Origin: an uncultured Collinsella sp.
Lineage (GTDB): Bacteria > Actinomycetota > Coriobacteriia > Coriobacteriales > Coriobacteriaceae
Length of the DNA: 55,044 nucleotides
Direction: 5' to 3'
Assembly: GCA_902493535.1 (NCBI GenBank)
Contig: CABUQG010000008.1
Coordinates: 1-55,044, forward strand
The notes under the pieces were generated by a model. It saw nothing but the letters and a program-made list of their open reading frames with translations, was not told the DNA's origin and did not search any database. Shown one piece after another: positions 16,466-24,225 of this stretch; positions within the stretch are counted from its first letter, which is position 1; the number at the start of each line of letters is the position of its first letter. The translations under genes were made by a program, and so were the position numbers.

Positions 16466-17044
16466 ATGGGATTCGCAGAGCTCGTGTTGCTCGCCGTTGG
16501 CCTTTCGATGGACGCCTTTGCCGTTTCCATCTGCAAGGGTCTCGGCATGAAAAAGATCAACCTTAAGGTCGCCGTAGTGCTCGGCCTGTTCTTTGGCGGC
16601 TTTCAGGCCGGCATGCCCCTAATCGGATGGGCGCTCGGCAGTCAATTCATGGGCATCATCGGACCCATCGACCACTGGATCGCTTTTATCCTTTTGGCCT
16701 TTATCGGCGGCAAAATGCTGTGGGAGGCCTTTACCGAGGACGAGGATGAAGGTGATGGCAAGGATGCCGAAAAGATTGACCTGGTAGAATACCTGATTCT
16801 TGCCATTGCCACCTCGATTGACGCCCTAGCCGTAGGTATCTCGTTTGCGGCGCTCTCGGTTGACATCGTTCCCGCTGTATCGCTTATCGGCGTCACAACG
16901 TTTATCTTCTCCGTCGCCGGCGTAGCAATCGGCCACACCTTTGGCGCGCGCTACGAAAAGCCTGCCACCGTCGTGGGTGGCGTCGTGCTCATCCTCATTG
17001 GGCTTAAGATTTTGCTTGAGCATCTGGGGATTTTGGCGCTGTAA
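16466..17044 (+). CDS. mntP: Manganese efflux pump MntP
   Basis: 192 residues with six hydrophobic helices in two homologous halves. Each half has the family signature with a buried aspartate: VGLSMDAFAVSICKGL near the N-terminus and AIATSIDALAVGISFA in the middle. A short acidic loop (TEDEDEGDGKDAEK) connects them. The start is the ATG at 16466 with GAGGGAG upstream; a longer reading frame to 16241 would run through the riboswitch and is rejected. It exports Mn2+ across the cytoplasmic membrane under riboswitch control. Confidence 0.96.
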   Translation: MGFAELVLLAVGLSMDAFAVSICKGLGMKKINLKVAVVLGLFFGGFQAGMPLIGWALGSQFMGIIGPIDHWIAFILLAFIGGKMLWEAFTEDEDEGDGKDAEKIDLVEYLILAIATSIDALAVGISFAALSVDIVPAVSLIGVTTFIFSVAGVAIGHTFGARYEKPATVVGGVVLILIGLKILLEHLGILAL

Positions 17045-17072
17045 AACACCCTTCAAAACTAAACGTCCGGGC

Positions 17073-17104
17073 AAGGCCTCATGCAGAGTTTTGCATGAGG
17101 CCTT
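17073..17104 (+). terminator. mntP terminator that contains a copy of the hip operator half-site
   Basis: Perfect 13-bp stem AAGGCCTCATGCA/TGCATGAGGCCTT with TTTTC after it. The inner stem and loop read TGCAGAGTTTTGCAT (17082-17096), 14 of 15 bases equal to the hip operator half-sites just downstream. Confidence 0.85.
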
Positions 17105-17108
17105 TTCA

Positions 17109-17149
17109 TGCAGACTTTTGCATGTCATACTAGGATGCAAAAGTCTGCA
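17109..17149. promoter_or_regulatory. hip operator, perfect 15-bp inverted repeat
   Basis: TGCAGACTTTTGCAT (17109-17123) and its exact reverse complement (17135-17149) are separated by 11 bases. It lies 15 bases before the hipB start codon. A third half-site occurs 27 bases upstream inside the mntP terminator. HipB-type antitoxins bind such repeats as dimers and repress their own operon (family knowledge). Confidence 0.85.
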
Positions 17150-17164
17150 CGTTAGGAGATCGCC

Positions 17165-17596
17165 GTGGATACCCTTCCCATCACCACACCGCGCCAAGCC
17201 GGCATCTACGTGCGCCAGGCACGCGAGGCGCAGGGAATCACCCGTGCGGCCCTCGCTAAAAAAGCCGGTGTTTCGGAGCGCCTGCTCGCATCGCTCGAGC
17301 TGGGAGACGCCACGGGCATTCGACTCGACAAGTTGCTGACCGTCTTTAACGCACTCGGCATAGGTCTCTTCGCGCAAAGCGATAACGACTCCATCGCATC
17401 GCCCTCCGAACATCCGGCGACGATAGTGAACCTCCCTATCGCGAACTCGAATACCCTGCCAAAGCCAAGCGTAGGCAGACGACCCACTCGACAAGGAACG
17501 CCATCTTCCTATGGTGCCTTGCTGGCCCAAATCGCAGCCGAGCAAGGCCTTTCCGGCACTTCAAACCTCTCCTTTGGCTGCAAGGTTGTGAAATAA
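17165..17596 (+). CDS. HipB-like antitoxin, Xre-family HTH
   Basis: 143 residues from a GTG with AGGAG six bases ahead. Residues about 12-66 form a Cro/C1-type HTH (AGIYVRQAREAQGITRAALAKKAGVSERLLASLELGD). The remaining half is low-complexity and probably flexible, with GLLAQ-like helix near the end. It would repress the operon and neutralise the kinase encoded next. The stop codon TAA is directly followed by the hipA ATG, so expression is tightly linked. Confidence 0.88.
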   Translation: MDTLPITTPRQAGIYVRQAREAQGITRAALAKKAGVSERLLASLELGDATGIRLDKLLTVFNALGIGLFAQSDNDSIASPSEHPATIVNLPIANSNTLPKPSVGRRPTRQGTPSSYGALLAQIAAEQGLSGTSNLSFGCKVVK

Positions 17597-18901
17597 ATGG
17601 CAGAGATGGAGCTCACGACCCTCATTTGTGGCGAAATCGCCGGCACTCTCCGGCAAGACGAGCATGGACTCTGCAGCTTTGCATACGCCCCAACCTATCG
17701 CGGAGCACCGTTATCGCTAACAATGCCGCTTTCCAATCGCACGTATGGCCATAACATCGTCCGCCCGTTCCTATTTGGCCTTTTGCCCGACAGTCAAGAG
17801 CAGCGTCGCGCTATTGCCACCGAGCATGATGTTGCATCCAACAACCCCGTCGCCCTCTTGTGCCATATCGGTCTTGACTGCGCGGGGGCCGTTCAGTTTT
17901 GTCGAGCCGATCAATTAGACGCCGCCCGCGGCAGGGTCTCGGCATACCGCCCGCTTACCAATTCTCAAATCGCTCACAAGCTCAAAGCAATTCGCGATGA
18001 CGAAAGAGAGACATGGATGGGCTCCAACGAAAGCTGGTCCCTGGGCGGCAATCAAGGCAAATTTGCACTAGCTTGGCATGATGGCCAATGGTGCGAATGT
18101 CTAGGGTCATCCCCCACTACCCATATCTTCAAAAATGGTGTCGTTGGGTTCAAACATCAGGCCTTAAACGAATTCGTCTGCATGAAAACGGCTCGGCGTG
18201 TTGGCATTCCAACTGCCAACGTCTCCTATTACACATTTGAAGACGAAGCCGCGCTCGTCGTTGAACGGTACGACAGAATGGTCAATAGCAGCGGAAATAT
18301 CGAAAGGCTGCATCAGGAGGACTTTTGCCAGGCGCTCGGTGTATTGCCAAGCCAGAAATACACCGCCGACGGAGGACCAACTACACGAGACATCCAAGAA
18401 CGACTGATTAACACAGTCCCCCACCACATGAATCTTGTGCTTTTTACCTATATGTTGTTCTATAACGCCATTATCGGAGCGCCTGACGCACACGCTAAAA
18501 ACTACTCGCTCATCCTTGGCAAAGGCACAAACGCGGCACTCGCACCCATGTACGATGTCGCGTCGGGTTTGGCGTATGAGCGCATGCGCCGCCGGGCGCG
18601 CCTTGCCATGAGCGTTGGCGGCGAAAATCGTGTGGGGCGCATCGGTCCAGGCGCTATCCGCCGATACCACGGTATGGGCGACCCCGTGCTGGAGGCGGCG
18701 CTTACCGATGCCGGGCTATCCGAGAAGTTTTGCTTTGCGACCATGATGGACCTCGCCTACGAAGCGCCCATTTGCATGGAAGAGGTCATGGACGAATACG
18801 CCGATCTGCCCGGCATGGCGGACCTGCGCGAGCATATGCTCGGCCCCGTCCGCGAAAACTGCCAGCGCACCCTCGACCTCATCAAGGCAGAAATGGACTA
18901 G
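17597..18901 (+). CDS. hipA: HipA-type serine/threonine kinase toxin
   Basis: 434 residues, the usual HipA length. The N-terminal subdomain (residues 1-110, with LPFLFGLLPD-like pattern) is followed by the P-loop/ejection motif SWSLGGNQGKFAL, where S148 matches the region autophosphorylated in E. coli HipA (Ser150). The catalytic loop GAPDAHAKNYS has D297, H299 and N302; the metal aspartate is D320 in APMYDVASGL. Known HipA kinases phosphorylate glutamyl-tRNA synthetase, halting translation and producing persisters; HipT relatives hit TrpRS. The target here is unknown. It ends at a strong hairpin at 18933-18973. Confidence 0.93.
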   Translation: MAEMELTTLICGEIAGTLRQDEHGLCSFAYAPTYRGAPLSLTMPLSNRTYGHNIVRPFLFGLLPDSQEQRRAIATEHDVASNNPVALLCHIGLDCAGAVQFCRADQLDAARGRVSAYRPLTNSQIAHKLKAIRDDERETWMGSNESWSLGGNQGKFALAWHDGQWCECLGSSPTTHIFKNGVVGFKHQALNEFVCMKTARRVGIPTANVSYYTFEDEAALVVERYDRMVNSSGNIERLHQEDFCQALGVLPSQKYTADGGPTTRDIQERLINTVPHHMNLVLFTYMLFYNAIIGAPDAHAKNYSLILGKGTNAALAPMYDVASGLAYERMRRRARLAMSVGGENRVGRIGPGAIRRYHGMGDPVLEAALTDAGLSEKFCFATMMDLAYEAPICMEEVMDEYADLPGMADLREHMLGPVRENCQRTLDLIKAEMD

Positions 18902-18932
18902 GTGGCCTTAATTTCGCAATTATCAAACAAAA

Positions 18933-18973
18933 GAGAGGGGACACCCGTCGCAAAAGACCGGGTGCCCCCTCTC
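18933..18973. terminator. Bidirectional terminator between hipA and pepD
   Basis: GAGAGGGGACACCCG (18933-18947) pairs with CGGGTGCCCCCTCTC (18959-18973). It sits between two convergent genes, 32 bases after hipA and 55 bases after pepD. Confidence 0.8.
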
Positions 18974-19028
18974 ATAATGTCATTTGCAATCCGCTAGCAC
19001 GTGGCTCGGACTGCTGCTAGCGCAACCT

Positions 19029-20486
19029 TTACGCAGCGAGGCGCTTGAGGACGTCGATGAGCAGCTCGTAGAAGCGCTCGGCAGAAGCGAGCTCCATGCT
19101 CTCGTCCGGGGTATGGACATCGGAGAGCGTCGGGCCCACGGCGATGGCGTCCAGGCCGTGCAGAGCCTCGGCAAACAGGCCGCACTCAAGGCCGGCGTGA
19201 ATGGACTCGATGCGCAGCTCGGAGCCAAAGAGCTCTCGATAGCTCTCGACAAAGACTTCGCGGACCGGCGAATGCTCGGCATAGCTCCAGCCGGGATACT
19301 CGAACTCAAACTTGGCGTCGAAGCCCAGGACATCGGCAAGCGTCTGCAGGCGGTCCTTGAACTCGTTCTGCAGCGAGGTGATCGAGGAGCGCGGGGACAG
19401 CATAATCTTGACCTCGTCATCGGAGGTGGCGACCACGCCGATGTTGGAGGAAACCTCGACGGAGCCGTCGGTGGCGACGTTGCGGCGAATCACGCCGTTA
19501 GGGGCAAGACGCAGGGCGCGGATGAGGGCAAGCGCGGACTTCTCGTCCATGGCCTCGACCTCGGCGTCGTCGGCAATCTCGACGGTGCAGGTAAAGCCGG
19601 GGTCGAAGACCTCGAGCTCGGCAGTGACGTCGGCGATGATGCCCTTTGCGATCTGGGCCGCGGCCTCGGCGGCAGCGTGATCGGCATAGACCAGAACGGC
19701 CTTGCACTCACGGTTGATGGCGTTGTCCTTGGTGCCGCCGTTGAAGCTGACGATGGCGGGCTCGCCGGCGACCATCAGGCGGTCGATGATGCGGGCCATG
19801 ATGAGGTTTCCGTTGCCGCGCTCCAGGTTGATATCACTGCCGGAGTGGCCGCCCAACAGACCGGAAATGTCGAGCGTGAGGGTGCTACCGGTCTTGTGCT
19901 CGCGCACGATGGGGCAGGTGTAGGTAACGACGACGCCGCCGGCGCAGCTGACGGTGGCAACGCCCTCCTCCTCGGAGTCGAGGTTGATCATGGTGCGGGC
20001 GCTGATCTGGGACTTGTCGAGCGTCTCGGCGCCAACCAGGCCGGTCTCCTCGTCGGTGGTGAACACGCACTCGAGGGCCGGATGGGCAATCGAATCGTCG
20101 TTGAGCACAGTAAGCATAAGCGCGACGGCGATACCATTGTCGGCGCCCAGGGTGGTGCCGTTGGCGGTAAGGACGCCGTCCTTGACGACCAGGTCGATAC
20201 CATCGGTCGTAAAGTCGTGCTCAACGGAGCCCAACTTGTCGCACACCATATCGATGTGGCCCTGCAGCATCACGGTCGGGGCATTCTCGGCGCCGGCAGA
20301 TGCGGGCTTGCGAATGATGACGTTGTAGACCTCGTCCTGATACACATCGAGACCGCGCTCCTTGGCAAACGCGACCAGGAAATCGCTGATGCCCTTCTCG
20401 TTGCCAGACCCACGGGGGATCGCGCTGACCTCCTCAAAGAAATGGAACAGCTGGGCGGGCTCGTAGCCGGTAATCTTGTAGTCCAT
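19029..20486 (-). CDS. pepD: Xaa-His dipeptidase (aminoacyl-histidine dipeptidase)
   Basis: 485 residues, M20 family di-zinc peptidase that cleaves dipeptides such as Xaa-His. The start at 20486 has a perfect AAGGAGG and gives MDYKITGYEPAQLFHFFEEVSAIPRGSGNE, the typical N-terminus. Zinc site elements are LQGHIDMVCDK, LGADNGIAVA, TTDEETGLVGA and the late HAGLECGLF. The cytoplasmic enzyme contributes to peptide nutrition. It is transcribed alone and shares the terminator region with hipA. Confidence 0.95.
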   Translation of the reverse strand: MDYKITGYEPAQLFHFFEEVSAIPRGSGNEKGISDFLVAFAKERGLDVYQDEVYNVIIRKPASAGAENAPTVMLQGHIDMVCDKLGSVEHDFTTDGIDLVVKDGVLTANGTTLGADNGIAVALMLTVLNDDSIAHPALECVFTTDEETGLVGAETLDKSQISARTMINLDSEEEGVATVSCAGGVVVTYTCPIVREHKTGSTLTLDISGLLGGHSGSDINLERGNGNLIMARIIDRLMVAGEPAIVSFNGGTKDNAINRECKAVLVYADHAAAEAAAQIAKGIIADVTAELEVFDPGFTCTVEIADDAEVEAMDEKSALALIRALRLAPNGVIRRNVATDGSVEVSSNIGVVATSDDEVKIMLSPRSSITSLQNEFKDRLQTLADVLGFDAKFEFEYPGWSYAEHSPVREVFVESYRELFGSELRIESIHAGLECGLFAEALHGLDAIAVGPTLSDVHTPDESMELASAERFYELLIDVLKRLAA

Positions 20487-20643
20487 GGTGCCTCCTTGGC
20501 GCAACTGGTTAGACAGTAAGACATGCGACTTGTATATTCCCAGACTTTGCGTGCATAAACCAGTCGAAAACGCCGAGCGCCCTCGCATCATCGGCTAACG
20601 GTGGACCGTATAGCGTAACGGTCACAACTTCCGCAGCTCTACA

Positions 20644-20675
20644 AATCGAGGCGCCCTTTCCGGAGCGCCTCGATT
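20644..20675 (-). terminator. Hairpin after clpC
   Basis: AATCGAGGCGC/GCGCCTCGATT with a 10-base loop, 26 bases beyond the clpC stop codon. There is no strong U-tract, so termination strength is uncertain. Confidence 0.55.
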
Positions 20676-20700
20676 GCGCGTATCAAATTGTCGCCACGCC

Positions 20701-23343
20701 CTACAGCGCGCCGGAACCGGCTTGCATCATGCCGCCGGGGCCCGAGGTCACGCCGCCGCTCACGGGCGCGACGTTGCCGGTGTGCGGAGCCGCCGGGGCG
20801 GTATCGCCACCGAGCGTGCCCGCCGGACGCGGTGCCGGAATCTCGCCCGTGCCGTGACTAAAGACAAACTTGCCGTCGGCCACATCGCACTGAACGGTAT
20901 CGCCCTCGCCCCACTCACCGGCCAGCAGTTCCTCGGACAGCGGGTCCTCAATGAGCTTTTGGATGGCACGGCGCAGCGGACGCGCGCCATTGGTGAGGTC
21001 GGTGCCCTCGGCCACAATCTTGTCGTAGGCCGCATCGGTGAGCTTGATGTTCATACCGTTGGCAATCAGGCGTTGACGCAGGTCGTCCACCAGCAGGTGC
21101 GCGATCTTGGTCAGATTCTCGCCCGAAAGCTTCTGGAACACCACGATGTCGTCGATACGGTTGAGCAGCTCGGGGCGGAACAGGCGCTTAAGTTCGCCCA
21201 TCGCACGGCCCTTAATCTCGCTCGAGGTAAGGCCCTGCTCACCGGTGGTGCCAAAACCGACGCTCGCATCCTGCGCGATCTCGCGGGCGCCCACGTTGGA
21301 CGTCATGATAATCACGGTATTGCGGAAGTCGACCGTCTTGCCCTGGCTATCAGTCAGGCGACCCTCCTCCAGCACCTGCAACAAAATGTTGAAGATGTCG
21401 GGGTGCGCCTTCTCGATCTCGTCGAACAGCACGACCGAGTACGGGTGACGACGAACGGCCTTGGTAAGCTGACCGCCCTCGTCGTGGCCCACGTAACCCG
21501 GAGGGCTACCGATGAGCTTGGAGACCTCAAACTCGCTACCGAACTCGGACATGTCGAAGCTGATGAGCGCGTCCTTGCTGCCAAAGAGGTACTCGGCGAG
21601 CGTCTTGGCGAGCTCGGTCTTGCCCGTGCCGGTGGGACCCAGGAAGATAAAGCTGCCGCCGGGGCGACGCGGATCCTTGAGCGGCGAGCGGCTGCGGCGC
21701 ACGGCCTTGGCGACGGCCTCGACAGCCTCGTCCTGGCCGATGATGCGGGTCTTGAGCACGCTTTCGGTCTGCAGCAGGCGCCGGCTCTCGCTCTCGGTGA
21801 GCGAGGAAACCGGCACGCCAGAGGTCACGGACACGATGTCGGCAATCTGGGCGACGTCGATGGTGAGCGGGCTGGCGTCGAGCTCGGCGGTCCAGGCGGC
21901 CTTGGCCTCGGCGAGCTCAATCTCGGCGGCCTTCTGCTGCTCGGTGATCTCGGCGGCCTTGTTCATGTCGTCGCTCTCGGTGGCCTCCTGCGCGGCGGCC
22001 TTGAGCTCCTCTATGCGATGCTCGGCCTCGCGCACCGGCTCGGGCGCGCGGTTGGCGGCGATGCGGGCGCGGGCGCCGGCCTCGTCAATGAGGTCGATGG
22101 CCTTATCGGGCAGGAAGCGATCCTGGATGTAGCGGTTGGAGAGGTTCGCGGCGGCCTCGATAGCACCCTGCGTATAGCGCACATGGTGGTGCTCCTCGTA
22201 GCGCGGCTTGAGCGCGGTCAGGATCTTGACCGTGTCCTCGACGCTCGGCTCCTCGACATCGATGGTCTGGAAGCGACGCTCGAAGGCCGGGTCCTTGGTG
22301 AGGTACTTGCGGAACTCCTCGGCCGTGGTGGCACCGATGATCTGGAAAGCACCGCGTGCGAGAACGGGCTTGAGCATGGAGCTCGCGTCGATGGAGCCCT
22401 CGGCAGAGCCGGCACCGATGATGGTGTGCATCTCGTCAATAAACAGGATGACGTCGTCAGCCTCGGTGGCCTCCTGGATCACGTTCTTGAGGCGCTCCTC
22501 AAACTCACCGCGATACTTGGCGCCCGCGACAAGACCCGGCAGGTCGAGCGTCCAGATATTCTGGTTCATGAGGTTCTCGGGCACGTTGCCGGCTGCAATC
22601 TGCTGAGCCAGGCCCTCGACGATGGCCGTCTTGCCCACGCCGGGGTCGCCCAGAATGAGCGGGTTGTTCTTGGTGCGGCGCGAAAGAATTTCCATCATAC
22701 GCTGGACTTCCTTTTCGCGACCAATTACAGGGTCGAGCTCGCCATCGCGCGCCTTTTGCGTGAGGTTGGTGGCGAACTGCTTGAGCGTATCGGTGCCGCT
22801 CCCCTTTTGCTGCGACGCGTCCGAGCCGCTAAAGAACGGCAGGCCCGCACCGGGACGCCCGGCACCGGCGCCGGCGAGCGGACGCTTCTTGTCCTGGTCC
22901 TTGGCGGTAAGTTTCTCGATAGCCTTTTTGATGGAGGCGGACGACACACCCAGGCGCATGAGGATGTCCATGGCCATGCCGTTACCCTCTTCGACGATGC
23001 CAATCAGCAAGTGCTCGGTCGACACGTAGGTCTGGTTGTTCTCACGTGCCACGCGGAAGGAGCGCTCCATCACGCTGATGACGAGCGGCGTAAAGGCAAG
23101 CTTGGCAGCCTCGGTCTCCTCGCTGGGCTCGGGAACCGTGGTCTGGACCTCCTTGAGGGTGTCCATGATGTCGTCGTAGGAGATATCAAGCGAGCGCAGC
23201 GCCTCGGCAGCGATGCCCTCGTCCTCCTTGGCGAGTGCGAGCAGCAGGTGCTCGGTGCCCACCTTATTTGAGTGCAGATCGAGCGCCTCCTGTTTGGCCA
23301 TCGACATGACCTTGCGCGCTCGATCGGTAAATCTATCTAACAT
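20701..23343 (-). CDS. clpC: ATP-dependent Clp protease ATP-binding subunit ClpC
   Basis: 880 residues from the ATG at 23343 (AAGGAAA ahead); the longer form adds 11 atypical residues. Clp N-domain at 1-150 (MLDRFTDRARKVMSMAKQEA). AAA1 has GDPGVGKTAIVEGLAQ and DEMHTIIG, a short coiled-coil/UVR-like middle region follows (EHRIEELKAAAQEATESDDM), and AAA2 has GPTGTGKTELAKTLAE and the FDEIEKAHPD box. The protein unfolds substrates for ClpP. After the AAA2 C-terminal domain there is a ~45-residue Pro/Gly/Ala-rich tail (GTLGGDTAPAAP...), which is not part of the usual ClpC. No ctsR-mcsA-mcsB genes are beside it and I see no CtsR or CIRCE box. Confidence 0.95.
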   Translation of the reverse strand: MLDRFTDRARKVMSMAKQEALDLHSNKVGTEHLLLALAKEDEGIAAEALRSLDISYDDIMDTLKEVQTTVPEPSEETEAAKLAFTPLVISVMERSFRVARENNQTYVSTEHLLIGIVEEGNGMAMDILMRLGVSSASIKKAIEKLTAKDQDKKRPLAGAGAGRPGAGLPFFSGSDASQQKGSGTDTLKQFATNLTQKARDGELDPVIGREKEVQRMMEILSRRTKNNPLILGDPGVGKTAIVEGLAQQIAAGNVPENLMNQNIWTLDLPGLVAGAKYRGEFEERLKNVIQEATEADDVILFIDEMHTIIGAGSAEGSIDASSMLKPVLARGAFQIIGATTAEEFRKYLTKDPAFERRFQTIDVEEPSVEDTVKILTALKPRYEEHHHVRYTQGAIEAAANLSNRYIQDRFLPDKAIDLIDEAGARARIAANRAPEPVREAEHRIEELKAAAQEATESDDMNKAAEITEQQKAAEIELAEAKAAWTAELDASPLTIDVAQIADIVSVTSGVPVSSLTESESRRLLQTESVLKTRIIGQDEAVEAVAKAVRRSRSPLKDPRRPGGSFIFLGPTGTGKTELAKTLAEYLFGSKDALISFDMSEFGSEFEVSKLIGSPPGYVGHDEGGQLTKAVRRHPYSVVLFDEIEKAHPDIFNILLQVLEEGRLTDSQGKTVDFRNTVIIMTSNVGAREIAQDASVGFGTTGEQGLTSSEIKGRAMGELKRLFRPELLNRIDDIVVFQKLSGENLTKIAHLLVDDLRQRLIANGMNIKLTDAAYDKIVAEGTDLTNGARPLRRAIQKLIEDPLSEELLAGEWGEGDTVQCDVADGKFVFSHGTGEIPAPRPAGTLGGDTAPAAPHTGNVAPVSGGVTSGPGGMMQAGSGAL

Positions 23344-23535
23344 GCTCGTTTCCTTACATGAGTTCATCGAAATCAAAACGCCCGCCCGTCGGCGGCGCTT
23401 TTGTCTCTTTACCCACAGGTTGTCTATGTTAACAGCTGGAGGAATATCTATAAACCCGGCTCACATGAATGCAGGTTATGACCGCATCGCGGGACTCACC
23501 GCGCGATGCGCGACAGGCGCCCCGCAAGAGAAACC

Positions 23536-24225
23536 CTAGGCGTCTTTCACCACGTCGGGACTCGTCGCACGCGATGCGCGATAGGCATCGGCCTCCTTGG
23601 AGACGCGTTCGAGCAGCTCGGATGTATCGACGCCCTCGACTTGCGCGACCGTTTCCACCGTCTGCATGGCGACCGCCCTCAGGTACGCGCACGCGCTGTC
23701 CCCCGGCTGCTCGAGGTCTATCTCCTCGCCGCCCTCCCGGGCAAAGCCGACCGCCATCACAAAGCCCATGATGCCCGAGACCAGAAAGCCCACCGCAAAG
23801 CTCGAATCTGCCTTGAGCTCTTCTCCGTCGGGGTGGACGATCTCTCTCACGCGGTCGATGATGATCGTATGGATGCCCTGCACGACCTGCTCGGCGGCAC
23901 CCGCCCTCATGGTGATGACGATGCGCCGCAGCAGGCAGCGGACGTCGCGCCGGTCGAACGCCGAAAGGTCGCCCTCGCTCGAAAAATGCCAGAGGGCATC
24001 GGTGATGAGCTCGTTATCCTGCAGCAGCTGGGCTATGGCGATGGCGACGAGTTCATCGAAATCGTGAAAATAGTAGTAAAACGTTCCGCGATTGCACTGG
24101 GCGGCGCGGGTCACCTCGCCAACCGACAGCTCGAAGATGCTGTTGTTCTCGATGAGCTCCCAAAACGCCTCGATGATACGGGTGCGTGCATCGGGCGCAT
24201 CGGCGTCCTTACGCGGTCTCGCCAT
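23536..24225 (-). CDS. TetR-family transcriptional regulator
   Basis: About 229 residues. The N-terminal HTH is clear: RTRIIEAFWELIENN, then LSVGEVTRAAQCNRGTFYYYFHDFDELV. The ligand domain is not assignable, with a hydrophobic stretch near FAVGFLVSGIMGFVMAVGFA. The start is either the ATG at 24225 or a GTG at 24234; the coding region overlaps the end of the 1479-residue activase gene, so the two are one operon and the regulator is made last. It most likely controls this operon through the palindrome at 28698-28718 (inference). Confidence 0.88.
   Translation of the reverse strand: MARPRKDADAPDARTRIIEAFWELIENNSIFELSVGEVTRAAQCNRGTFYYYFHDFDELVAIAIAQLLQDNELITDALWHFSSEGDLSAFDRRDVRCLLRRIVITMRAGAAEQVVQGIHTIIIDRVREIVHPDGEELKADSSFAVGFLVSGIMGFVMAVGFAREGGEEIDLEQPGDSACAYLRAVAMQTVETVAQVEGVDTSELLERVSKEADAYRASRATSPDVVKDA

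Noticed and set aside
20674..23271. 865-residue plus-strand reading frame opposite clpC
   Set aside because: It mirrors the clpC gene in another frame, rich in A, L, R, G and V without any family motif, as expected from GC-rich third positions.
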